Shown here piece by piece: positions 1 to 7,640 of a stretch of DNA of 23,642 nt. Numbering within the stretch: position 1 is the stretch's first letter; every line of letters starts with the position of its first letter. Origin of the DNA: UBA1402 sp964575345 (lineage in GTDB: Bacteria; Bacteroidota; Bacteroidia; Bacteroidales; UBA1402). A program made the translations under genes and the position numbers. The stretch is from assembly GCA_964575345.1 (NCBI GenBank), contig CAZNQD010000031.1:1-23642 (forward strand), given 5' to 3'. The notes beneath the pieces were generated by a model that was not told where the DNA came from, did no database searches, and saw only the letters and a list, made by a program, of their open reading frames with translations.

Positions 1-1929
1 GTCTGCGACTACAGAGAGACGATCGCGGATATGTTGCTCGAAAATTTTACTATTCCCTGGACAGAATGGGCTCATGCCCGCGGTTCCCAAACCCGCAACC
101 AGGCCCACGGATCCCCGGGAAATCTGCTGGATCTCTATGCCGCCATGGACATTCCCGAATGCGAGTCTTTCGGTTGTACCAACTTTGACCTGCCCAATTT
201 GCGGGTAGACCAGGATATCCGTCGTAACGACGGCAATCCGGCGACACTCAAATACGCTTCATCGGCGGCTCATGTCAGCGGGAAAAACTATACCTCTTCC
301 GAAAGCATGACCTGGCTGACCGAACATTTCAGAACTTCGCTGGCCCTCATCAAGCCCGAAATGGATCAATTGTTTCTGAACGGCGTCAACCGGGTATTTT
401 ATCACGGCACGCCCTATACTCCCAAAGAGGCCCCCTGGCCGGGCTGGCTGTTTTACGCTTCCATACTGGTGAACCCCAACAATACTATTTTCAGGGATAT
501 GCCGGCTTTGAACGACTACATAACCAGAGTGCAGTCTTTTATGCAAGAAGGCAAGCCCGATAACGAGCTCTTACTTTATCTGCCCATTTACGACATTTGG
601 CAAAACTACCGTCAGTCAAATTACCTGACCTTCGTCATTCATAGTCTCTCGGACAAACTGCCCAAATTCAACGGCTTAGTATATGATTTGCGGGAAGCCG
701 GCTACGATATGGATTACATTTCCGACAAACAATTGTTGGAGACCGGCTTTGCGGACGGTATGTTGCAAACGCCCGGTGCACAATACAAGGCAATACTGGT
801 GCCGCATTGTCAGGTAATGCCTCCTTCCACCCTGCATCACTTGCTCGATTTGGCCCGCCTGGGAGCGAATGTTCTGTTTTTGGGCAATTTGCCGCAAGAA
901 GTGCCGGGCCTGCACATGGCTGCAGAAAGGCGGGAGGAACTCCGGCAATTGTGGAAGGAAACCGGCCTGAAAAGCGATACCGAAGCTCAGCAATCTGTGG
1001 CTTACGGAATGGGAACGCTGACCATAGCCGCCGATATGAAAGAGCTTATGAAAGTCTCAGGTATTGAGCCGGAACAAATGAAATCTGTCCAGGGGCTGGA
1101 CTATATCAGACGTCGTTACAAAGACGGATATGTCTATTTTGCGTCCATGCAGCACAATCGCGCGGTGGATGCCTGGGTGCCCCTGGCCAGGCCTGCCTCT
1201 TCGGTGATGTTTTTTGATCCTCTGACCGGCCTGAAAGCCCCTGCTCCCCTACGCCGGGATGAAGATAATCAAGCCATGGTCTATTTACAAATCAAACCCG
1301 GGCAATCCCTGATCATCCGTACTTTTGATCAGGGCAGCTTGTCAGGCGAAACTTATCCTGTTCACGAACCATGCCTGCTCAGTTACGGTTGCCGAAAAGA
1401 GCAAAAAGATCAGGAAGCTCTGCCTTTGCTGGGCGACTGGAGCTTCGAATTCACCGATGGCCGGCCTCTTATTTCGGGACAATTCAAAATGAAAGGCCAG
1501 CCTCAGGCCTGGACAGAACTTCAGGCAGAAGGAGCCGATACCTATGCCGGTACCGGAGTTTACAAGCTGGAGTTTATGTTACCCAGGGTGGATGCCGACG
1601 ACTGGCTGCTGGATTTTGGCTCTGTAGCCGAAAGTGCGCGGATTCGTGTGAACGGCAGGGACGCAGGCATAGTGTGGTGCGTGCCATACGAAATCAGGCT
1701 GGGCGGGTTCCTGATCCCCGGCAGGAAAAACAGCATCGAAATTGCCGTTACCAACATGCCCGCCAACCTTATAGCAGATTACGACCGACGAGGCATAAAA
1801 TGGCGCATATTCAAAGACATTAACCTGGTGAGTGTATTTTACAAACCCATCACTTTTGATGTATGGCCTGTGCAAGCTTCGGGATTATTACAGGCCCCGC
1901 GATTGATTCCTTTAAAAAACAAAAAATAG
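1..1929 (+). CDS. GH106 alpha-L-rhamnosidase, 3' part (5' end outside window)
   Basis: The reading frame is open from base 1, so the real start lies upstream; the first ATG at 31 is internal. The 642 visible residues match the second half of GH106 alpha-L-rhamnosidases, which are usually about 1,000-1,100 residues. These enzymes remove terminal alpha-L-rhamnose from rhamnogalacturonan side chains or backbone ends. Visible hallmarks are the family block around residues 20-55 (EWAH, then HGSPGN at 36-41, then DIPE), a central alpha/beta region, and a C-terminal beta-sandwich from about residue 475 to the end that resembles the galactose-binding-like fold found in this family. The N-terminal part, including any signal peptide, is not visible. 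A promoter-like box directly after the stop suggests that the following GH51 gene can be transcribed separately. Family call is firm from recognised motifs; exact substrate is inferred from the pectinase neighbours. Confidence 0.88.
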   Translation, partial: VCDYRETIADMLLENFTIPWTEWAHARGSQTRNQAHGSPGNLLDLYAAMDIPECESFGCTNFDLPNLRVDQDIRRNDGNPATLKYASSAAHVSGKNYTSSESMTWLTEHFRTSLALIKPEMDQLFLNGVNRVFYHGTPYTPKEAPWPGWLFYASILVNPNNTIFRDMPALNDYITRVQSFMQEGKPDNELLLYLPIYDIWQNYRQSNYLTFVIHSLSDKLPKFNGLVYDLREAGYDMDYISDKQLLETGFADGMLQTPGAQYKAILVPHCQVMPPSTLHHLLDLARLGANVLFLGNLPQEVPGLHMAAERREELRQLWKETGLKSDTEAQQSVAYGMGTLTIAADMKELMKVSGIEPEQMKSVQGLDYIRRRYKDGYVYFASMQHNRAVDAWVPLARPASSVMFFDPLTGLKAPAPLRRDEDNQAMVYLQIKPGQSLIIRTFDQGSLSGETYPVHEPCLLSYGCRKEQKDQEALPLLGDWSFEFTDGRPLISGQFKMKGQPQAWTELQAEGADTYAGTGVYKLEFMLPRVDADDWLLDFGSVAESARIRVNGRDAGIVWCVPYEIRLGGFLIPGRKNSIEIAVTNMPANLIADYDRRGIKWRIFKDINLVSVFYKPITFDVWPVQASGLLQAPRLIPLKNKK

Positions 1930-1932
1930 TTT

Positions 1933-1940
1933 TATCTTTG
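1933..1940 (+). promoter_or_regulatory. Candidate Bacteroidota -7 promoter box upstream of GH51 gene
   Basis: TATCTTTG fits the Bacteroidota -7 consensus TAnnTTTG. It lies 41 bases before the chosen GH51 start, giving an expected leader of under 40 nt. No good TTTG -33 box is seen at the usual 19-21 base spacing, so the call rests on the -7 element and its position between two genes. Confidence 0.5.
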
Positions 1941-1981
1941 ACTCGACGTAAATATTGTATAATTCTTTTACTCATTTTTTT

Positions 1982-3946
1982 ATGAAAAAAATCTTTTTAA
2001 TAGTGGCCGTTTCGCTGTTCTTGTCAACACTGCAGGCCCAGAATGATCCTGTGGAGTGGAAAGTGCAAACCAACAAAACAGTCTCCGACATCAATCCCGA
2101 CATGTACGGTATTTTCTTCGAAGATATCAACTTTGGAGCAGACGGGGGTTTATATGCTGAATTGATAAAGAATCGTTCCTTTGAATTTCCTCAAAACCTC
2201 ATGGGTTGGAAAATCTTCGGTAAAGTGGAGCTAAGAACGATTGAAGCTCCATTTGAACGCAATCCACATTATGTGCGTTTGTACCCCTCCGGACATGCTC
2301 ATAAACATACCGGGCTCGAAAACGAGGGTTTCAGGGGTATAGGTCTCAAAGAGGGTGCTACCTATCGTTTTTCGGTTTGGGCCAGATCGCTCGACGGAAA
2401 ATCTCAGACCATACGCATCGAGTTTATTGATGCACAAAACAATGTGATGGACAAAAGGGATCTGAGCATCAATTCCAAAGAATGGCAAAAGTATTCGGTA
2501 GAAATTACAGCTTCTGGAACTGAACCCAAAGCTCTGCTTCGCCTTTTCCTTGATTCCCGTAGTCAGAACGCTGTAGACCTGGAACATATTTCTCTCTTCC
2601 CCAAAGACACCTGGATGGACAGGGAAAACGGCTTGCGAAAAGACCTGGCTCAGGCCCTGGCCGATCTTAAACCCGGCGTTTTCCGTTTCCCCGGAGGTTG
2701 CATAGTCGAAGGCACCGATCTGGAAACCCGCTACAACTGGAAAAACTCCGTAGGACCGGTCGAAAACCGCCCCCTGAACGAAAACCGCTGGCATTATACT
2801 TTTACGAATCGTTTTTTTCCGGATTATTTCCAATCCTATGGCCTGGGCTTTTTTGAATTCTTCCAACTGGCCGAAGATATTGGAGCAGAAGCGCTGCCGG
2901 TGTTGAGTGTTGGCCTGGCCTGCCAGTTTCAGAACAACAATATGAGTGCTCATGTTGCTGTGGAAGAGTTGAATCCCTACGTGCAGGATGCCCTCGACCT
3001 GATTGAATTTGCCAATGGACCGGCCGACAGTAAATGGGGCAAGTTAAGAGCCGATATGGGGCATCCCGAACCCTTCAATATGAAATACCTGGGAATCGGC
3101 AACGAACAATGGGGGCCGGAATTTCCCGAAAGACTCGAAGTCTTTGTAAATGCAATACGTCTGGCATATCCCGACATTCAGATCATAGGCAGCTCGGGCC
3201 CCTCTGCCGAAGGCGAACAATTCGAGTACTTATGGCCCGAAATGAAACGTCTCAAAGTGGATTTGGTAGATGAGCATTATTACAAAGATCCCAATTGGTT
3301 TTTTGCCAATGCCACGCGTTACGATAAGTACGATCGCAAAGGCCCCAAGGTTTTTGCCGGCGAATACGCCTCGCACGACCATCCCCGGGGAAAAGCCAAC
3401 AATTTCCGCGCCGCCTTGTCCGAAGCCTGCTTTATGACCGGACTGGAACGCAATGCCGATGTGGTCAGGCTGGCCACTTATGCCCCCTTGTTTGCTCACG
3501 TGGATGCCTGGCAATGGAATCCGGATTTGATCTGGTTCGATAATTTACGCAGTGTCAGAACCCCCAACTGGTACATTCAACAATTGTACAGCCTGTACAA
3601 AGGCACCGAAGTCTTGCGCGCTGTCAGCGGCAGGGATGCTTTAAGCGGTAAAAACAACCTTTATGCCAGTGCAGTCAGAGACGCTGCCAAAAAAGAAATC
3701 ATACTCAAGATTGGTAACAGCAGCAATCAGATGCAACGCATGAAGATTGAATTGTCCGGCCTGAAAAAATTCAATCCCGATGCCAAATGGATTGCGATGC
3801 AGGCAAATGACCTGAATGTGGTGAATACTTTGGATGAACCTTTCAATATTGTGCCGGGCGAGGCCGGTTTCGTGCTGACGGGACCTGTGTTTGATTTTGT
3901 GGTCAAACCCCAATCCTTCAATGTGCTGGTAATAAAAGAAGAGTAA
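1982..3946 (+). CDS. GH51 alpha-L-arabinofuranosidase, secreted
   Basis: This gene encodes a 654-residue enzyme that releases terminal alpha-L-arabinofuranose from arabinan and arabinogalactan side chains of pectin. The start at 1982 was chosen over an upstream in-frame ATG at 1955 because it gives a clean signal peptide: MKK, a hydrophobic run, then cleavage after LQA. A carbohydrate-binding-like beta-sandwich occupies roughly residues 90-205. The GH51 TIM barrel follows, with the acid/base Glu375 in GNEQWG and the nucleophile Glu461 in AGEY, both in canonical context; a C-terminal beta-sandwich ends the protein. The stop lies 5 bases from the stop of the convergent lipoprotein gene, with no recognisable terminator between them. 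It sits between rhamnosidase and rhamnogalacturonan-type enzymes, which supports a role in debranching pectin. Family assignment is secure; activity is inferred from family. Confidence 0.92.
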   Translation: MKKIFLIVAVSLFLSTLQAQNDPVEWKVQTNKTVSDINPDMYGIFFEDINFGADGGLYAELIKNRSFEFPQNLMGWKIFGKVELRTIEAPFERNPHYVRLYPSGHAHKHTGLENEGFRGIGLKEGATYRFSVWARSLDGKSQTIRIEFIDAQNNVMDKRDLSINSKEWQKYSVEITASGTEPKALLRLFLDSRSQNAVDLEHISLFPKDTWMDRENGLRKDLAQALADLKPGVFRFPGGCIVEGTDLETRYNWKNSVGPVENRPLNENRWHYTFTNRFFPDYFQSYGLGFFEFFQLAEDIGAEALPVLSVGLACQFQNNNMSAHVAVEELNPYVQDALDLIEFANGPADSKWGKLRADMGHPEPFNMKYLGIGNEQWGPEFPERLEVFVNAIRLAYPDIQIIGSSGPSAEGEQFEYLWPEMKRLKVDLVDEHYYKDPNWFFANATRYDKYDRKGPKVFAGEYASHDHPRGKANNFRAALSEACFMTGLERNADVVRLATYAPLFAHVDAWQWNPDLIWFDNLRSVRTPNWYIQQLYSLYKGTEVLRAVSGRDALSGKNNLYASAVRDAAKKEIILKIGNSSNQMQRMKIELSGLKKFNPDAKWIAMQANDLNVVNTLDEPFNIVPGEAGFVLTGPVFDFVVKPQSFNVLVIKEE

Positions 3947-3951
3947 TAGTT

Positions 3952-5349
3952 CTATTCCATAGCGCTTGTTTCCCGGAGCAGGAGTTCCGGAAGATGACAG
4001 GAGATTTGATCCGGGTTCCGGTAAGAGCCCGGATCTTTTACAGGCAATAAAACGGCCTTGCGAGGTCGTTCTTTTTCGTCAATGTAGCTAAGATATAATT
4101 GTGAACTCAAACCGTCCAGCCTGCGGCTGCCAAAGACAAACCAGGCTCCGTTGGAGGACCAGGAGGCATAATCCTCGGCGTATTGACTGTTGCTGGCGTA
4201 GCACGATTTCACTCCGTGCAGTTTATTCTGCAGCAGATAATAAAATAAATCGCTGTCCTGTCCCCAGAGGTTAAAGCGGCCTCCCGAGTGCAGAGTCAGC
4301 AAGATAAAGCGTCCGTCGGGAGATGGCTTGGGGAAGGAAACGCTTCTGCCAATGCGTTCCGCCCTGACCAGGGTATCTACCCGGTTGCCAAAGCGCCTTT
4401 CTTCGGGATCAAAGTCCAGTCGGCAGAGGTCATAACTAATGTCTCCTTTTTGTGTCGGTTCGGTTTTGGCTGCCGTACAAAAATACAGGCTCCTGCCGTC
4501 GGCCGAAAAAGCCGGAAAAGTTTCGTAACTATCCTTGGAAATCAGCTCGGGGCCGGTGATTAACTGCTTATTTACAACATCGTAAACCAAAATGTCAGAA
4601 ACAGGATTGTATACCTGTGCAGGCAAACCGATGTTCCCGTAAAAGGGAAGATCGGAATGGTTCACGGCAAAGGCCACAAACTTGCCGGAGGGATGCCAGG
4701 AGGGATAGGCCATACGGCTGAAGCTTTTTTGGCTGAGTTCCTTTTTTTCTCCGTTCAACAACAAGTAAGTCTGTGGAGAGGGTTTACGTTTATGAAAAAG
4801 AAGTTGATCCGGACTACCTGCATGAAAGGCAAAAGTATTCAGGCCGTCGGCGTCGGTATAGCTGTTGTCCAAGAGGCAGCTTTCGTCGAAATTCTCCAGA
4901 TTGCGCTGGTAAATGCCCCGATTGGCCCATACTGTGGGGGCAGGCTGTATGCGTTGGTACACCAGATAAGGATCTACAGCCTCACGGGTGACATACCATT
5001 CAAAAGCAGGATATTCCACCCAGGTTTTCGCTTGTTTCAGCTGCAGTTTCACTTCCAGTGTTTTTCCTTTGTTTTCCAACAGGAATTTTTTCCATTTCCG
5101 CAGGGGGAATTGTACCTTCCTGCCGCTCCTTACGCGAAGAGTTGCGTCCGGTCCTTCGATCAGTACAATCGCTTTGCTGCCCTGGTTATTGATAATAAAA
5201 TTCAGCGGAGCAATATTCCAGGGAATATGTACAAACTGATAATCGGGGAAAATGTCCGGAGCTTCCCTGGTTAATAACAGGTTCCCCTGACGGTTTTGGC
5301 AAGAGGACAGTGTCAATAATACAGTGCAAAGCAGAACAAGTCTTTTCAT
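3952..5349 (-). CDS. TolB-like beta-propeller lipoprotein of unknown function
   Basis: This gene encodes a 465-residue protein with a lipoprotein signal: MKRLVLL, a hydrophobic stretch, then LSSC with the lipidated Cys at residue 17. After an N-terminal segment of about 200 residues that I do not recognise, four PD40/TolB-type propeller repeats are visible, each with an S/H-x-D/S/N-G core: near residues 219-228, 281-291, 342-351 and 397-406. Such propellers usually bind peptides or glycans rather than catalyse reactions. It is the only minus-strand gene inside the pectinase region, tail-to-tail with GH51 and divergent from the GH105 gene, with its own -7 box. Context suggests a surface or periplasmic accessory to polysaccharide use, but that is inference. 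It could instead be an unrelated housekeeping lipoprotein; TolB itself is unlikely because no tol/pal genes are adjacent. Confidence 0.8.
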   Translation of the reverse strand: MKRLVLLCTVLLTLSSCQNRQGNLLLTREAPDIFPDYQFVHIPWNIAPLNFIINNQGSKAIVLIEGPDATLRVRSGRKVQFPLRKWKKFLLENKGKTLEVKLQLKQAKTWVEYPAFEWYVTREAVDPYLVYQRIQPAPTVWANRGIYQRNLENFDESCLLDNSYTDADGLNTFAFHAGSPDQLLFHKRKPSPQTYLLLNGEKKELSQKSFSRMAYPSWHPSGKFVAFAVNHSDLPFYGNIGLPAQVYNPVSDILVYDVVNKQLITGPELISKDSYETFPAFSADGRSLYFCTAAKTEPTQKGDISYDLCRLDFDPEERRFGNRVDTLVRAERIGRSVSFPKPSPDGRFILLTLHSGGRFNLWGQDSDLFYYLLQNKLHGVKSCYASNSQYAEDYASWSSNGAWFVFGSRRLDGLSSQLYLSYIDEKERPRKAVLLPVKDPGSYRNPDQISCHLPELLLRETSAME

Positions 5350-5368
5350 AAACAGGACTTAAAGAGCT

Positions 5369-5376
5369 CAAAAGTA
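5369..5376 (-). promoter_or_regulatory. Candidate -7 promoter box for TolB-like lipoprotein gene
   Basis: On the minus strand these bases read TACTTTTG, matching TAnnTTTG. They lie about 20 bases upstream of the lipoprotein start. No TTTG box is found at the expected spacing. Confidence 0.4.
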
Positions 5377-5453
5377 CTCAAAATTGCAGCCCTGAGGCTC
5401 AGTTTTAACAAATAAAATATCAAATTAAGCATATATCTACGAAGCGGATAGCC

Positions 5454-5461
5454 TATTTTTG
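5454..5461 (+). promoter_or_regulatory. Candidate -7 promoter box for the GH105-GH2-GH28 unit
   Basis: TATTTTTG matches TAnnTTTG and ends on the first base of the upstream in-frame GTG codon at 5461. This argues that the GTG is not the translation start and supports the ATG at 5482. Together with the box at 5369-5376 on the other strand it makes the 132-base gap a divergent promoter region. A convincing -33 box is not visible. Confidence 0.45.
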
Positions 5462-5481
5462 TGAACATCAATAAAAGCGCC

Positions 5482-7632
5482 ATGAAAAAAATCTTTTTTA
5501 GCAGGCAGATTTTGCCTTTTTTTATCACTTGTTTTTTTGTGCTGAACCTGGTGCTGCAAGTTCAGGCTAAAAGCCGCAAAACAGCTCAGAACGATTTCAA
5601 TACTCCTTTGCATTTACTGCAAGCCGATTACAAGCTTCCTTACGGCATTCCGCAACAAAAAGACATTCAGTCTGTGCTGGAACGCATACTCGTATTTCTG
5701 GAAGAATCCACTCCGATGCAGGTACTCGACAGCAAAACACAGCAAGCCCTCAGCGATTACAGCCTGATTGACGCAGACGATAAGCTGCAGCAGGGCACTT
5801 TCCGACTGGCCGGATACGAATGGGGGGTCACTTACGCGGGTATGTTGTCGGCCGGGCAAGCCTTAAATGATCAACGTTTTAGTGATTATACGTTGGAGCG
5901 ATTCCGCTTTCTCGCCGAAATAGCCCCTTATTTCAGCAAGCAAATAGAAGAAGGCCGACAGGTGGACGGCCAGCTTAGTCAAATGCTTCAACCTGCAGCC
6001 CTCGACGACTGCGGTTCCATGTGTGCCTCCATGATAAAAGCAGCCCGGCTCATGCCCGATACCGACCTGAAGCCTGTTATAAATAACTACATCGATTACA
6101 TCATGCATAAGCAGTCCCGCCTGTCCGACGGAACGTTATCGCGTAACCGCCCCTTTTTCAATTCCGTCTGGCTCGACGATTTGTATATGAGCCTGCCAGC
6201 TTTGGTACAAATGGGCAGTTTTAACTCCGACCGGCGTTATTACGACGAGGCCTGTCGTCAGTTTAAGCTTTTTGCCGAAAAAATGTTTGTTCCCGGGCAG
6301 GGTTTATTCAGACATGCCTGGGTAGAAGGCATGGAAAGTCACCCCGACTTTTTTTGGGGCAGGGCCAACGGCTGGGCACTGATGACCCTGGTCGAAATGT
6401 TGGAGGTGTTGCCCGAATCGCATCCTCAGCGAGCCTATCTTTTAGATATGCTCAGAACTCAGATCAAGGCTTTGGCAGCGCTGCAGTCTCCCGAGGGATT
6501 ATGGCATCAGTTGCTCGACAAAAACGAAACGTATCCGGAAACTTCGGCTTCTGCGATTTTTTGCTATGCTATTGCCAAATCCATCAACCGGGGCTGGATA
6601 GATGCGCAGGCTTACGGCCCGGTTGTTTTGCTGGCCTGGAATGCTGTCGCAGACAAAGTGGATGCACAAGGCATGGTACAGGGCACCTGCGTAGGCACCG
6701 GTATGGGCTTTGATGCGGCTTTTTATGCCCACAGGCCTGTCAGCCCTTACGCAGCTCACAGCTACGGTCCCGTCTTATTAGCCGGTGCCGAAGTGTTGAG
6801 GCTGTTGGAAAACTTTCATCCCAAAATGAACGATTCCGCCGTACAGTTTTATACCCATTTCTTCAACACAAGCGCTCCCATTTTTGAAGAAAAAATTGAA
6901 AACAATCACGGACTTAAGGTGCCTGGGCATAGCCGCAAAGGCAGACGACCGGTGGTATTTACCATCGGCGATTCCACTGTACGCAATTCCGACGGCAGCG
7001 GCCGCAACGGACAATGGGGCTGGGGTAACTTTCTGGGAGACTTTTTGAATCCCGATTCCTTCTCGGTCGAGAACCACGCCCTGGGCGGCCGCAGCAGCAG
7101 AACCTTTATTGAAGAAGGCCTATGGCAAAGGGTGCTGGATGTAGTAGAGGAAGGAGATTACGTCCTGATACAATTCGGACACAACGACGGGGGTGAACCT
7201 CACCGCGGCCGCGCCCGGGCCACCCTCAAAGGCAACGGCGACCAGGCGGAGTCTTTTGTGATGGAAAGCACCGGCGATACCCTTTTGGTGCACACGTACG
7301 GTTGGTATATGCGTCGCTATATCCAGGATGTCCTCGATAAAAAGGCTATTCCGGTAGTTTGCAGCCTGATTCCCCGCAACCTTTGGCAGGACGGCAAAGT
7401 GGGCCGTAACGACCAGACGTACGCTCTTTGGGCACAACAGGCGGCCGGGAGCATAGAAGGTGCTTATTTTATCGATTTAAACAAATTGATTTGCGACAAG
7501 TACGATGTGTTGGGCAAAAACTTTGTTAATACCTTGTATTACGGAGACCATACCCATACCTCCGAATTGGGAGCCAAAATGAACGCTGCCATTGTGGCAG
7601 AAGAGTTCAAACGAATAATTCAAAAAAATTAA
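5482..7632 (+). CDS. Bimodular GH105 unsaturated-galacturonyl hydrolase / CE12 rhamnogalacturonan acetylesterase
   Basis: This gene encodes a 716-residue secreted enzyme with two catalytic modules. The start at 5482 gives a signal peptide ending near VQA; the GTG at 5461 overlaps the promoter box. Residues about 40-455 are a GH105 (alpha/alpha)6 barrel, which removes the unsaturated uronic acid that pectate or rhamnogalacturonan lyases leave at the non-reducing end. Visible are the paired Asp232-Asp233 in WLDDLY and the WGRANGW block. Residues about 490-716 are an SGNH esterase of CE12 type: GDST with Ser498, GGRS at 535-538, GHND with Asn568, and Asp689/His692 in GDHTH. All catalytic residues appear present, so both modules should be active. 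The gene is followed after 8 bases by the GH2 gene, suggesting one transcript. The fusion couples deacetylation with trimming of the same oligosaccharides. Confidence 0.9.
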   Translation: MKKIFFSRQILPFFITCFFVLNLVLQVQAKSRKTAQNDFNTPLHLLQADYKLPYGIPQQKDIQSVLERILVFLEESTPMQVLDSKTQQALSDYSLIDADDKLQQGTFRLAGYEWGVTYAGMLSAGQALNDQRFSDYTLERFRFLAEIAPYFSKQIEEGRQVDGQLSQMLQPAALDDCGSMCASMIKAARLMPDTDLKPVINNYIDYIMHKQSRLSDGTLSRNRPFFNSVWLDDLYMSLPALVQMGSFNSDRRYYDEACRQFKLFAEKMFVPGQGLFRHAWVEGMESHPDFFWGRANGWALMTLVEMLEVLPESHPQRAYLLDMLRTQIKALAALQSPEGLWHQLLDKNETYPETSASAIFCYAIAKSINRGWIDAQAYGPVVLLAWNAVADKVDAQGMVQGTCVGTGMGFDAAFYAHRPVSPYAAHSYGPVLLAGAEVLRLLENFHPKMNDSAVQFYTHFFNTSAPIFEEKIENNHGLKVPGHSRKGRRPVVFTIGDSTVRNSDGSGRNGQWGWGNFLGDFLNPDSFSVENHALGGRSSRTFIEEGLWQRVLDVVEEGDYVLIQFGHNDGGEPHRGRARATLKGNGDQAESFVMESTGDTLLVHTYGWYMRRYIQDVLDKKAIPVVCSLIPRNLWQDGKVGRNDQTYALWAQQAAGSIEGAYFIDLNKLICDKYDVLGKNFVNTLYYGDHTHTSELGAKMNAAIVAEEFKRIIQKN

Positions 7633-7640
7633 TACAGAAA

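Noticed and set aside
2231..2953. 240-codon minus-strand open frame opposite the GH51 gene
   Set aside because: It lies wholly inside a gene with intact catalytic motifs, has no recognisable domain, and reflects codon-pattern shadowing.
5461..5481. Upstream in-frame GTG as the start of the GH105-CE12 gene
   Set aside because: It overlaps the -7 box and would add residues before a proper signal peptide; the ATG at 5482 fits better.
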